Shown piece by piece: positions 43,513-51,232 of a DNA stretch of 64,000 nt. The stretch lies in the NCBI RefSeq assembly GCF_029080175.1, contig NZ_JARFJC010000025.1, one strand, 5' to 3'. The stretch's first letter is position 1. Every line of letters begins with the position of its first letter. This DNA is from Luteipulveratus flavus. Its GTDB lineage: Bacteria > Actinomycetota > Actinomycetes > Actinomycetales > Dermatophilaceae. Made by a program: the position numbers and the translations under genes. A model generated the notes under the pieces. That model had not been told where the DNA came from and ran no database searches. It was given only the letters and a program-made list of their open reading frames with translations.

Positions 43513-45636
43513 ATGGTCGCGATGAACGCCGACGACGTCCTCGCAGCCCTGGACCCCGAGCAGCGAGCCGTCGCCGCTGCCCCGCTCGGTCGCATGGTCG
43601 TCCTGGCCGGCGCCGGCACGGGCAAGACCCGGGCGATCACCCACCGGATCGCGTACGGCGTCCACTCGGGGGCGTACCAGCCGCAGCGCGTGCTCGCGGT
43701 GACGTTCACCGCGCGTGCCGCCGGCGAGATGCGCACCCGGCTGCGCGAGCTGGGCGTGCCACGGGTGCAGGCGCGGACGTTCCACGCGGCGGCGCTGCGT
43801 CAGCTGCACTACTTCTGGCCCAAGGTCATCGGCGGTCCTGCTCCGGAGGTCATGCCGCACAAGGCGCCGGCCGTCGGTGAGGCCGGTTCCCGGCTGCGGC
43901 TGCAGCTGGACCGTGTGGTCATGCGCGACCTCGCATCGGAGATCGAGTGGGCGAAGGTCTCGATGCTGACCCCCGAGACCTACCCCGCCGCGGCCAGGAG
44001 GGCCGGCCGCAGCCCCGCCGAGCTCGACCTCACCGCCATGGCGCGCCTGCTGGAGGTGTACGAGGAGGTGAAGACCGAGCGTGGCGTCATCGACTTCGAG
44101 GACGTCCTGCTGCTGATGGTCGGGATCATGCACGACCGCGACGACGTCGCACGCGAGATCCGTTCGCAGTACAGGCATTTCGTCGTCGACGAGTACCAGG
44201 ACGTCAACGTCGTGCAGCAGCAGCTGCTGGACGCCTGGGTCGGTGAGCGACGCGACCTGTGCGTGGTGGGCGACCCGGCCCAGACGATCTACTCCTTCAC
44301 CGGCGCCTCGCCCCAGCACCTGCTCGGGTTCCGGCGGCGTCATGCGGACGCTGACCAGGTCGAGCTGGTGCGCAACTACCGGTCCAGCCCGGAGATCATC
44401 GGCCTGGCCAACCTCGTCGTCCGCGCGGGGACGCGAGGGTCGGTCCAGCTGCAGGCGCAGGGTGAGACCGGGGCCGCGCCGACGATGACGACGTACCCCG
44501 ACGACCAGGCCGAGGCCCGTGGAGTGGCCGACCAGATCGCCCAGCTCGCCCGGAAGGGCACCCCGCTGAGCGAGATCGCGGTGCTGTTCCGGACCAACGG
44601 GCAGTCCGAGGCGCTGGAGTCCGCGCTCGCCGACGCCGACGTGCCGTACCTCGTGCGCGGTGGCGAACGGTTCTTCAACCGCCAGGAGGTCCGCAACGCC
44701 GTCCTCCTGCTGCGGGGCGCGGCCCGCTCTGACGACGGCAGCGTGCCCCTGGGTCACTTGGTCCGGGACGTGATCACCGGGGCGGGCTGGTCGCCCGAGC
44801 CGCCGGCCGGCGGCGCGGTCCGGGAGCGGTGGGAGTCCCTGAGCGCCCTGGCCCAGCTCGCGGACGACTTCGCCGAGGCCGGCGAGGCCGTCCGGCTGCC
44901 CGACCTGGTGGCCGAGCTCGACCGCCGCGCCGCCGAGCAGCACGCACCGACGGTGCAGGGCGTCACGCTCGCCTCCCTCCACTCGGCCAAGGGGCTGGAG
45001 TGGGACGCCGTCTTCCTCGTCGGCTGCAGCGACGGTCTGCTGCCCATCGTCATGGCCGAGGGGCCCGAGGAGATCGAGGAGGAGCGGCGCCTGCTGTACG
45101 TCGGGCTGACCCGCGCCCGCAGGCAGCTGCAGCTGTCGTACGCCGCCGCCCGTCACTCCGGCGGCCGCGCGTCCCGGCGCCCGTCCCGCTTCCTCGACGG
45201 GGCCGCGTCCGTCCTGGGGGAGGCCGCCCGCTCGCAGCCCCGCCGGCGTACCGCCAAGGAGCGCAAGGTCGCCACGAGCACGCACTGTCGTGGCTGCGGT
45301 ACCGAGCTGACCAGTGCCGCCGACCGCAAGATCGGGCGCTGCCAGGACTGCCCGCCCACCTACGACGAGGCGCAGTTCGAGGCGCTGCGTACGTGGCGGC
45401 TCGCGGTCGCGACGGCCAGCAAGGTGCCCGCGTACGTGGTCTTCACCGACGCGACGCTCATCGCGATCGCCGAGCGGCGCCCCGGGTCGGCGCAGGAGCT
45501 CAGCACGATCGCCGGGGTCGGTGTCCGGAAGCTGCAGCGTTACGGCCCGTTCGTGCTCGCAGTCATGGACGGGAACGACCCGCAGCAGGAGGCCGAGAAG
45601 TGCTGTGCCGCAATGGAATCCGAGGAGTCCGCATGA
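43513..45636 (+). CDS. uvrD2: UvrD2-type superfamily I DNA helicase with HRDC domain
   Basis: 3'-5' DNA helicase of 707 residues. Walker A 'AGAGTGKT' (32-39), Ia 'TFTARAAGEMRTRLR', II 'VVDEYQDVNVVQQQ', III 'VGDPAQTIYSFTGA', V 'LASLHSAKGLEWDAVFLVG' and VI 'YVGLTRARRQL' are intact. Specific to UvrD2 are the four-cysteine linker 'HCRGCGTE...GRCQDCP' and the C-terminal HRDC domain ('FEALRTWRLAVATASKVPAY', 'ELSTIAGVGVRKLQRYG'). UvrD2 is essential in mycobacteria. ATG 43513 is used; an ATG three codons on is possible. The whiB7-like promoter begins about 30 bases after the stop. Confidence 0.94.
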   Translation: MVAMNADDVLAALDPEQRAVAAAPLGRMVVLAGAGTGKTRAITHRIAYGVHSGAYQPQRVLAVTFTARAAGEMRTRLRELGVPRVQARTFHAAALRQLHYFWPKVIGGPAPEVMPHKAPAVGEAGSRLRLQLDRVVMRDLASEIEWAKVSMLTPETYPAAARRAGRSPAELDLTAMARLLEVYEEVKTERGVIDFEDVLLLMVGIMHDRDDVAREIRSQYRHFVVDEYQDVNVVQQQLLDAWVGERRDLCVVGDPAQTIYSFTGASPQHLLGFRRRHADADQVELVRNYRSSPEIIGLANLVVRAGTRGSVQLQAQGETGAAPTMTTYPDDQAEARGVADQIAQLARKGTPLSEIAVLFRTNGQSEALESALADADVPYLVRGGERFFNRQEVRNAVLLLRGAARSDDGSVPLGHLVRDVITGAGWSPEPPAGGAVRERWESLSALAQLADDFAEAGEAVRLPDLVAELDRRAAEQHAPTVQGVTLASLHSAKGLEWDAVFLVGCSDGLLPIVMAEGPEEIEEERRLLYVGLTRARRQLQLSYAAARHSGGRASRRPSRFLDGAASVLGEAARSQPRRRTAKERKVATSTHCRGCGTELTSAADRKIGRCQDCPPTYDEAQFEALRTWRLAVATASKVPAYVVFTDATLIAIAERRPGSAQELSTIAGVGVRKLQRYGPFVLAVMDGNDPQQEAEKCCAAMESEESA

Positions 45637-45665
45637 TGCGGTCGAAGAATCTTCAGGATTCGCCC

Positions 45666-45704
45666 ATAAATAAGTTGTGCGCCGTCATCGCGCGGTCGTA
45701 GCCT
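45666..45704 (+). promoter_or_regulatory. whiB7-type promoter (AT element, -35, -10)
   Basis: An AT-rich block ataaataag (45666-45674) directly precedes TTGTGC (45675-45680), an 18-base spacer, and TAGCCT (45699-45704). WhiB7 works with the housekeeping sigma factor at promoters having an AT-rich element just ahead of the -35, so this is the layout expected for WhiB7 autoactivation. It is the most AT-rich spot for kilobases around. Confidence 0.7.
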
Positions 45705-45774
45705 GTTAGATGTTCAGCCCACCGGTTCAGGAAGCCGGATGGGGCCCGCGATGCGAAGAAGGAGGGTTGGCCAC

Positions 45775-46074
45775 ATGGAGATCACCACGATGCAGAGCAT
45801 GACGTGCGAGAGCACCGGCATGCCGTTCACCGCTGCCTTCATGCGTCCGATCCTCGGGTCCGCTCGCATCCAGGCCCAGGGGACGAGTGTGTCCGCTGCC
45901 GCCCAGGCCGCCGTCCGCGATCGCGCGGAGGCCGACCTGTGCCTCGTCGACATCGAGCGCCACGTCGACGCAGCCGGCACCCCGGTCATCGCTGTCGACG
46001 CCCCCATCTACAAGTCCGTCCCGTCCTTTGCCGACGGTGTCGTTCGTTCCGCTTCTCGGAGTCATCCGGTCTAG
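45775..46074 (+). CDS. Leader ORF of 99 codons upstream of whiB7, unknown function
   Basis: The ORF lies between the whiB7-type promoter and the terminator in front of whiB7. It encodes 'MEITTMQSMTCESTGMPFTA...' and ends 'SVPSFADGVVRSASRSHPV'. The start ATG 45775 has a very strong aaggaggg site at 45759-45766. Codon use is host-like through the middle but weaker in the last 15 codons (ttt, gtt, cgt, gct, tct), where RNA structure may matter. I recognise no family. It may be a protein in its own right, or a long regulatory leader whose translation sets the fate of the terminator 20 bases after its stop. Confidence 0.6.
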   Translation: MEITTMQSMTCESTGMPFTAAFMRPILGSARIQAQGTSVSAAAQAAVRDRAEADLCLVDIERHVDAAGTPVIAVDAPIYKSVPSFADGVVRSASRSHPV

Positions 46075-46094
46075 CTGCTAGACCAGCCTCCTTC

Positions 46095-46132
46095 AGGCCG
46101 CGGAACCCGACACCAGGGTCCGCGGCCTTTCT
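46095..46132 (+). terminator. Intrinsic terminator/attenuator in front of whiB7
   Basis: Stem 46095-46108 (aggccgcggaaccc) with 46116-46128 (gggtccgcggcct), 13 pairs with one bulged A, a 7-base loop and tail tttct. It lies 20 bases after the leader-ORF stop and 163 bases before the whiB7 ATG, in the position of the antibiotic-responsive attenuators known upstream of whiB7 genes. Confidence 0.75.
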
Positions 46133-46295
46133 CGTGTCCGCGGGGCCATCGAACTCACAGATAAGCGAGCAGATGCCTACCAGCACGCCAGTCCGATGCC
46201 AGCGCCAGACCACCGCAGCCGCGACCGATCCGCAGCTCCGGAGCACGAACGAGGGACCCCAGGACCGGGGTCAGGAGAAGAAGGAGGTGCCACCG

Positions 46296-46583
46296 ATGAT
46301 GCTGACCGACCTCATCGCCGACGCCATCGAGGCCGTCGACCAGGGCACGGAGCTGCCGTGCCGGGTGAACGACCCCGAGCTGTGGTTCGCCGAGCGTCCC
46401 GAGGACGTCGAGTTCGCCAAGGCCCTGTGCCGTACCTGCCCGCTGCAGGAGGCGTGCCTGGCCGGCGCGAAGGACCGCCGGGAGCCGTGGGGCGTCTGGG
46501 GTGGCGAGCTCTTCCTCCAGGGCACCGTCATTCCGCGCAAGCGGCCGCGGGGGCGTCCGCGCAAGCACCCGGTCGCGGCGTAA
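46296..46583 (+). CDS. whiB7: WhiB7 Fe-S transcription activator
   Basis: WhiB-family activator that binds the housekeeping sigma factor and turns on intrinsic resistance to ribosome-targeting antibiotics. In 95 residues it has the four Fe-S cysteines C22, C45, C48 and C54 ('CRVND', 'LCRTCPLQEACLAG'), the turn 'EPWGVWGGELF' and the WhiB7-specific AT-hook 'RKRPRGRPRKHP' (81-92). I choose ATG 46296, 8 bases after aggagg; an in-frame ATG at 46173 would give an extension like that of some longer WhiB7 proteins. The promoter, leader ORF and attenuator upstream indicate autoregulation and antibiotic sensing. Confidence 0.93.
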   Translation: MMLTDLIADAIEAVDQGTELPCRVNDPELWFAERPEDVEFAKALCRTCPLQEACLAGAKDRREPWGVWGGELFLQGTVIPRKRPRGRPRKHPVAA

Positions 46584-46688
46584 GTCGTGGCCGCCGTGCC
46601 GACCCGACTCCCGTCCCGCACGTTCCTCCGGCGGAGGACGTGCTCACCGAAGACAACCGAAAACCTTTTCGTCTCAAGGAGACTCACC

Positions 46689-46817
46689 ATGTACAACGTT
46701 CTCAACGAACAGCTCGCTCGCCAGCGAGTACAGCCCGCCAGCCAGGGCGTACGTCGCAGGTCGCTCCAGGTGAACCTGCACGTGCGTCGTCAGGAGCGTC
46801 ACCGTCTCACGCGGTGA
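46689..46817 (+). CDS. Small basic protein of 42 residues
   Basis: A 42-codon ORF starting 'MYNVLNEQLARQRVQPAS' and ending 'RRQERHRLTR', with about 11 arginines. The ATG follows aaggagactcacc, a near-perfect ribosome-binding site, and a terminator hairpin lies 72 bases after the stop. The upstream interval holds the weak AT-rich run gaaaacctttt, so it may have its own promoter or be cotranscribed with whiB7 (105 bases). No family is recognised. Its basic character suggests RNA or ribosome contact, which is speculation. Confidence 0.55.
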   Translation: MYNVLNEQLARQRVQPASQGVRRRSLQVNLHVRRQERHRLTR

Positions 46818-46889
46818 TGTCGGGCGCCGAGCGCCCGAAGGATCCGGACCTCGCTGGTCGAGGTGAGCAGATCACGGGCGTGATCACAC

Positions 46890-46925
46890 GAAGCCGGGTG
46901 GAGTCGGCCAACTCCGCCCGGCTTC
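46890..46925. terminator. Intrinsic terminator between small ORF and ABC1 kinase gene
   Basis: 15-bp stem with one G:T-type mismatch, gaagccgggtggagt at 46890-46904 with actccgcccggcttc at 46911-46925, 6-base loop. The genes on both sides converge on it. Confidence 0.8.
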
Positions 46926-46947
46926 GCCGTGTCCGGGGACGGACGCG

Positions 46948-48270
46948 TCAGGGCAGGTGCGGCAGGTCGGCGCCGGGGACCGAGCGGCTGACGATGTCCC
47001 GAGCCGGAACGGTGCCCTCGATCTGGCACAGCACCGCGATGCCGCCGAGCCAGGTGCGGTGGATCAGCAGGTACTGCGGGGGCAGGTTGAGCCGCATGCC
47101 GACCGCGAAGTGGCTGCTGCGCGGGTCGTTGACGTAGGCGAAGATCCCCCGCAGCCAGGCCCGTGAGAACGCGAACGTCGGCTCGTGCAACGGCTCGAGG
47201 AACCGGCCGAGGTACTCGAGGAGGTCCTCGGGGTCGAGGGTGATGCGGGACCTGATGAAGCCCTCCTCGCGCAGACCTTCGAGCAGGCCCTCGGCGTCCC
47301 CCTCCATCGCCAGAGTGAGCAGCTCGCCCATCGCCGGAGGGAGTCCGTCGGGCAGCCGGTTCACGGCGCCGAAGTCGAGCACCCCCAGCCGACCGTCGGA
47401 CAGCAGCCGGTAGTTGCCCGGGTGCGGGTCGGCGTGCAGCAGGCCCGATCGCTCGGGCGCTCCGACGAGGAACTCCAGGTAGCGCGTCGCGGCGAGGTCA
47501 CGCTGCGCCTGCGTGCCGGAGGCGATGATCTTCGACAGCGGGGTGCCCTCCACCCACTCCGAGACGATGACGTGCTCGGACCACTCCACGACGTTCGGCA
47601 CCATGAAGTCGGGGTCGTCCGCGTACGCCTCCGCCAGCTGGTCCTGGGAGCCGGCCTCGAGCTCGTAGTCCAGCTCCTCGGCCATCCGTCCCTTGAGCTC
47701 ATCCAGGATCGGCGCGAGCTCCAGGCCCGGGACCCACCCGGCGGCGAGCCGGGCGACGCGGGTCAGCTGGTTCAGGTCGGACATCAGCGCCTGGGCGGCG
47801 CCGGGGTACTGCACCTTCACGGCGACGTCGCGGCCGTCCGCCCAGACGGCGCGGTGCACCTGGCCGATCGACGCGGCGGCGGCCGGCTGGTCGTCGAAGC
47901 TGGTGAACAGGTCGCGCCAGTCCTCACCCAGCTCCTCCGCGAGCCGCGTGTGGACCATCGACGCCGGCATGGGCGGAGCCGCGTCCTGCAGTCGGGTGAG
48001 CGTGGCGCGGTACGGGCCGGCGAGCTCCTCGGGCAGGGCGGACTCGAACATCGACAGCGACTGGCCGAACTTCATCGCGCCGCCCTTGAGGGTGCCGAGC
48101 ACCTGGAACAGCTGCTCGGCCGTACGCATCTGCAGCTCGGCCGCCACCAGCTCCGCCGGGCGGCCCCCCACCCGCTTGCCCAGGCCGAGCGCCGCACGCC
48201 CGGCGAACCCGATCGGCAAGGTGGCCAGTCGGGCGGAGCGGGCGACCGCTCGACGGGGGATCTCACTCAT
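46948..48270 (-). CDS. ABC1/UbiB-family atypical protein kinase-like ATPase
   Basis: A 440-residue member of the ABC1 (ADCK/UbiB) family. The family-specific KxGQ helix is present as 'GGAMKFGQSLSMFE', the Ala-rich nucleotide loop as 'AAAASIGQVHRA', the Lys of the N-lobe in 'DVAVKVQYPG', the catalytic loop 'GLLHADPHPGNYRLL' and metal Asp in 'GVLDFGAV'. UbiB proteins support isoprenoid-lipid metabolism in other bacteria; the actinobacterial role is unsettled. The homologue also neighbours whiB7 in mycobacteria (Rv3197). It is 27 bases downstream of the E1-like gene and probably cotranscribed. Confidence 0.9.
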   Translation of the reverse strand: MSEIPRRAVARSARLATLPIGFAGRAALGLGKRVGGRPAELVAAELQMRTAEQLFQVLGTLKGGAMKFGQSLSMFESALPEELAGPYRATLTRLQDAAPPMPASMVHTRLAEELGEDWRDLFTSFDDQPAAAASIGQVHRAVWADGRDVAVKVQYPGAAQALMSDLNQLTRVARLAAGWVPGLELAPILDELKGRMAEELDYELEAGSQDQLAEAYADDPDFMVPNVVEWSEHVIVSEWVEGTPLSKIIASGTQAQRDLAATRYLEFLVGAPERSGLLHADPHPGNYRLLSDGRLGVLDFGAVNRLPDGLPPAMGELLTLAMEGDAEGLLEGLREEGFIRSRITLDPEDLLEYLGRFLEPLHEPTFAFSRAWLRGIFAYVNDPRSSHFAVGMRLNLPPQYLLIHRTWLGGIAVLCQIEGTVPARDIVSRSVPGADLPHLP

Positions 48271-48297
48271 GGCTGTGACTGCGCCCTGGTGCGAAGG

Positions 48298-49119
48298 TCA
48301 TGCAGCCATTGTCACGCACGAGCACTCGGGGTGCTGAGGCCACCGGTGGTGAGTGACCGTCCCGGACGGGAGCGACGCCACGAGACCGACGCCGTCCGGC
48401 GGCCCGGAACCCGCCAGCTCGCTGCGTGTCGTGAGGGCGGTCAGCCCTGCAGCCAGCGCCGTGAGGGCGGGGTCGCCGTCGGCCAGCTGCGGCGCGTCGA
48501 GCAGCGCCGCCGCGAGCGCGGCCCGACCCGGCTCGCGTCCGACCTGGTACAGCTCCAGGCAGCGCGCGCAGGGACCACGGCCGGGTCGGAGCACCGGGCC
48601 GACGGCCACGCGGTCGCCGCGCTCGACGACGGGGACCACGGTCGTACCGGTGGCGCGCCACTCCTGCGCCCGGACGAGGTCGACGACCTCCGAGCTCACG
48701 CAGATCACGATGGCCGGACCAGCACCGGACGCCCGCAGATCCGGGTGCGGCCCCGGCGAGGGCGGATCGACCACGGTGCCGCGGCCGGTGGCGAACAGCT
48801 CTCCGAGCGCCGCGGCCATTGCTCCACTGCCCGTCACGGCGACGCGGTGCGGCACGAGGGCCGCGGACGCCGCCGACTCGGCCGCCCGGGCGAGGCGCTC
48901 CAGGGGGGAGCGTGCGCCGTCGGGCGTCCGCTCGTGGGCCGCAGCGGCACGCAGCGCCGCGGAGCTCGTCGCTCCGAGGCCGAGCAGGAACCCCGTCTCG
49001 GCGGGGGCAAGACCGTCCAGCACCATCGCTCGTAGTCGCGACAGGCTGACGTGCACCGAGTCGGGGCCGTACGCCGTGGCGCGCAGCGGCACCAGATGAG
49101 GTGGGATGTCGGTGGTCAT
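48298..49119 (-). CDS. E1-like/cyclodehydratase partner-type protein (TOMM C-protein-like)
   Basis: A 273-residue protein resembling the E1-like partner domain that binds leader peptides in azoline-forming (YcaO) systems. Its best marker is 'VAVGPVLRPGRGPCARCLEL' with a CxxC pair near residues 186-189, preceded by a Rossmann-like region ('VAVTGSGAMAAALGELFATG', 'AIVICVSSEVVDLVRAQEW') and ending 'HHRWPQHPECSC'. No YcaO gene or obvious precursor is nearby. ATG 49119 begins the fold. It precedes the ABC1 kinase gene on the same strand. A modified redox or zinc role is equally possible. Confidence 0.6.
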   Translation of the reverse strand: MTTDIPPHLVPLRATAYGPDSVHVSLSRLRAMVLDGLAPAETGFLLGLGATSSAALRAAAAHERTPDGARSPLERLARAAESAASAALVPHRVAVTGSGAMAAALGELFATGRGTVVDPPSPGPHPDLRASGAGPAIVICVSSEVVDLVRAQEWRATGTTVVPVVERGDRVAVGPVLRPGRGPCARCLELYQVGREPGRAALAAALLDAPQLADGDPALTALAAGLTALTTRSELAGSGPPDGVGLVASLPSGTVTHHRWPQHPECSCVTMAA

Positions 49120-49206
49120 GCGGGCCTCCAGGTTCGCGTGGTCGAACTCTGGCAGGGAACGCCGATGGCGTCGGCCGTCGTCCACAGGGGCGTCGAGGAG
49201 GTGGGC

Positions 49207-50403
49207 ATGGGTCTGGTGATCGCACTGGTGGTGCTCCTGGGAGCGCCTGCGGTGGCAGCGGTGTCGCGACGACGACGGCGCCGAGGTGGCCGGGACGAGT
49301 ACTTCGTCGACCTCGTACCCGGGCTGCTTCCCGGCCCGGACCAGGCCCCGAGCCGTCGTACGGGTGCTCGAGCGGGCGAGCTGGTCTCGCAGGCGGCGGT
49401 CCGTCTCACCCCACCGGACGGCGTCCCGCCGGTCGCCGCCGGGCTGCTGCTCGACCGCGAGGTCCGAGCCCGGGACCTCAGCGCCGGATTCCTCGACCTC
49501 GCCGTTCGCGGGTTCTTCCGGATCCGCCGCCCCGGGCCGCACGAGAACGGGACGAGGCGAGGGGAGTGGGTGCTCGAGCCTCCGCTCGTCGCTGCGTCGG
49601 GTCCGCTCAGCGAGGCCGAGCGACAGGTGCTCGCGACGCTGTTCCCCAGGTACGCGGTGACCACGCTGGCAGCCCGGCGTAGCGCGATCGGAGGGCCGTT
49701 GAGGGGGCTCCGGGACGAGGTCGAGTGGCAGGCGCGCCGGCTGGGGTGGTTCGGCCAGGACCGGGCCGGTGGTGTGCCCACGGCTGCAGCGCTCGGTCTC
49801 TTCGGGATCGTGCTGCTCGTGGTCGCCGGCTCCTTGGGAGGCGTCCCTGACCCGGTGAAGTTCTTCGCCGTGGTCTCGATGATGTGGTCGGTGATCTCCG
49901 TGGCGATCCATCGGGTGCGCCCGCGGACGGCAGAGGGGACGGCCATGGCCGTCCAGGTGGCGGGCTTCCGCCGGTACATCGCCACGGCCGAGGCACGACA
50001 GCTGCGCTTCGAGGAGGCTGCTGGCATCTTCAGCCGGTACCTGCCGTGGGCCGTGTCCTTCGGTCTGACCGAGCACTGGTGCGCGGTCTTCCGGGAGGTG
50101 CTGACCCTCGCGCGCGACGGCGGCCCCGGGACCCTGGTCGTGAGCGATCCGGGGTGGTCCACCGACCTGGCGTGGCTCGGCGACGTCCAGGCAGGGCTGG
50201 ACTCCGCTGTGGGGGACCTCGCCGCGGCGGTCGACACCGCGGTGTCCGACGTCATCGGCTCGGTGGACGGTCTCGTCGCGGACGTGTCGGCCGGCGTCGG
50301 CGATGCTGCCGGCGACGGCGGGTCGGGCAGCGGGGACAGTGGCGGGGGAGGCGACTCCGGCGGGGGAGGCGACTCCGGCGGAGGCGGTGGTGGCGGCGAC
50401 TGA
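49207..50403 (+). CDS. DUF2207-like membrane protein with Gly-rich tail
   Basis: A 398-residue membrane protein. The N-terminus is a membrane helix ('GLVIALVVLLGAPAVAAVSR') followed by an Arg run. The middle resembles the cytoplasmic part of DUF2207 proteins ('LLLDREVRARDLSAGFLDLA', 'RYIATAEARQLRFEEAAGIF', 'YLPWAVSFGLTEHWCAVF'), with two more membrane helices between ('AALGLFGIVLLVVAGSL'). It ends in about 25 residues of GGGGDS repeats, usual for this family. ATG 49207 follows gaggagg. It lacks the large extracellular domain of full-length DUF2207 proteins. Confidence 0.75.
   Translation: MGLVIALVVLLGAPAVAAVSRRRRRRGGRDEYFVDLVPGLLPGPDQAPSRRTGARAGELVSQAAVRLTPPDGVPPVAAGLLLDREVRARDLSAGFLDLAVRGFFRIRRPGPHENGTRRGEWVLEPPLVAASGPLSEAERQVLATLFPRYAVTTLAARRSAIGGPLRGLRDEVEWQARRLGWFGQDRAGGVPTAAALGLFGIVLLVVAGSLGGVPDPVKFFAVVSMMWSVISVAIHRVRPRTAEGTAMAVQVAGFRRYIATAEARQLRFEEAAGIFSRYLPWAVSFGLTEHWCAVFREVLTLARDGGPGTLVVSDPGWSTDLAWLGDVQAGLDSAVGDLAAAVDTAVSDVIGSVDGLVADVSAGVGDAAGDGGSGSGDSGGGGDSGGGGDSGGGGGGGD
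50341..50401 (+). repeat. 18-bp tandem repeat coding the Gly-rich tail
   Basis: The unit gactccggcgggggaggc occurs twice with degenerate copies on either side, encoding repeated DSGGGG. It lies at the 3' end of the DUF2207-like gene and could vary in copy number between strains. Confidence 0.7.
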
Positions 50404-50436
50404 TCCCGCCGGGGTTCTGCGGGGCATGATCGGCTC

Positions 50437-51183
50437 ATGATCTCCTCCGTCGCGGTCCTCTCCGACATCCATGGCGTGCTGCCGGCGCTGGACGCCGTCC
50501 TGGAGGAGCCGGACGTGCGTGCCGCCGACCGCATCGTGCTCACCGGCGACATCGCCGCCGGCCCGCAACCGGTGGCGACCCTGGACCGGCTCAGCGCTCT
50601 GGATGACCGGGTCGTCTGGGTACGCGGCAACGCCGACCGCGAGCTGGTCGCCTGTGCACGGGGGGCCACCTCGGACTACCCCATCGACGTCTGGGGTGCG
50701 GCGCAGCTGAGGGAGGACCAGATCGCTCTGCTGGACGGCCTGCCGCACCCGGTCACGCTGGACGTGTCGGGGTTCGGACCGGTGCTCTTCTGCCACGGCA
50801 GCCCGCGCGACGACGACGAGGTCGTCCTGGTGGACACGCGCATCGACCGCTGGATCGACGTCCTCGCGGACGTGCCCGAGGACGTCCGTACCGTCGTCTG
50901 CGGGCACACGCACATGCCGTTCCAGCGTCTGGTGGACCGTCGCCTCGTCCTGAACCCCGGCAGCGTCGGCATGCCCTACGGCGGCGCCGGGGCGCACTGG
51001 GCGCTGCTCGCCGACGGCGTCGTGCAGCTGCGACGGACCGCGTACGACATCGCCGCAGCGTGCGAGCAGGTCGTCGCGAGCAGCGGCTACCCGGACGTAC
51101 GGGAGTGGGTCGAGGAGTACCTGTGGTCGAGGAACTCCGACGCGGGCGCCGTGCGCGCCTTCGGCCCCCGCGACGGCCGCTGA
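50437..51183 (+). CDS. Metallophosphoesterase (YfcE/MJ0936-type)
   Basis: A 248-residue dinuclear-metal phosphoesterase. All family motifs are seen: 'AVLSDIHGVLPAL' (D-X-H), 'IVLTGDIAAGP' (GD), 'VWVRGNADREL' (GN-D), 'VLFCHGSP' and 'VVCGHTHMPFQR' (GHTH), followed by 'LNPGSVGMPY'. The substrate could be a phosphodiester or small phosphate ester; the sequence does not say. ATG 50437. It starts 33 bases after the DUF2207-like gene. Confidence 0.9.
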   Translation: MISSVAVLSDIHGVLPALDAVLEEPDVRAADRIVLTGDIAAGPQPVATLDRLSALDDRVVWVRGNADRELVACARGATSDYPIDVWGAAQLREDQIALLDGLPHPVTLDVSGFGPVLFCHGSPRDDDEVVLVDTRIDRWIDVLADVPEDVRTVVCGHTHMPFQRLVDRRLVLNPGSVGMPYGGAGAHWALLADGVVQLRRTAYDIAAACEQVVASSGYPDVREWVEEYLWSRNSDAGAVRAFGPRDGR

Positions 51184-51232
51184 GAGCCCCGCGTACGGGA
51201 CTTTGTCAGGGGTGTCGCTTAAGTTCGTGGGT

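Noticed and set aside
44829..45701. 290-codon ORF overlapping uvrD2 and running into the whiB7 promoter
   Set aside because: It is an out-of-frame shadow of uvrD2 with Arg/Gly/Ala-rich nonsense composition.
46173..46583. Longer WhiB7 starting at ATG 46173
   Set aside because: In frame and possible, but the strong aggagg site fits ATG 46296 and the extra 41 residues cover the leader; kept only as an alternative.
46689..46817. 42-codon ORF as a RiPP precursor for the E1-like protein
   Set aside because: The peptide has no cysteine and almost no serine or threonine for cyclisation, and no YcaO gene is present.
50341..50401. CRISPR-like or mobile repeat
   Set aside because: The 18-bp repeats are in-frame Gly-Gly-Asp-Ser coding repeats inside a DUF2207-like gene, with no spacers.
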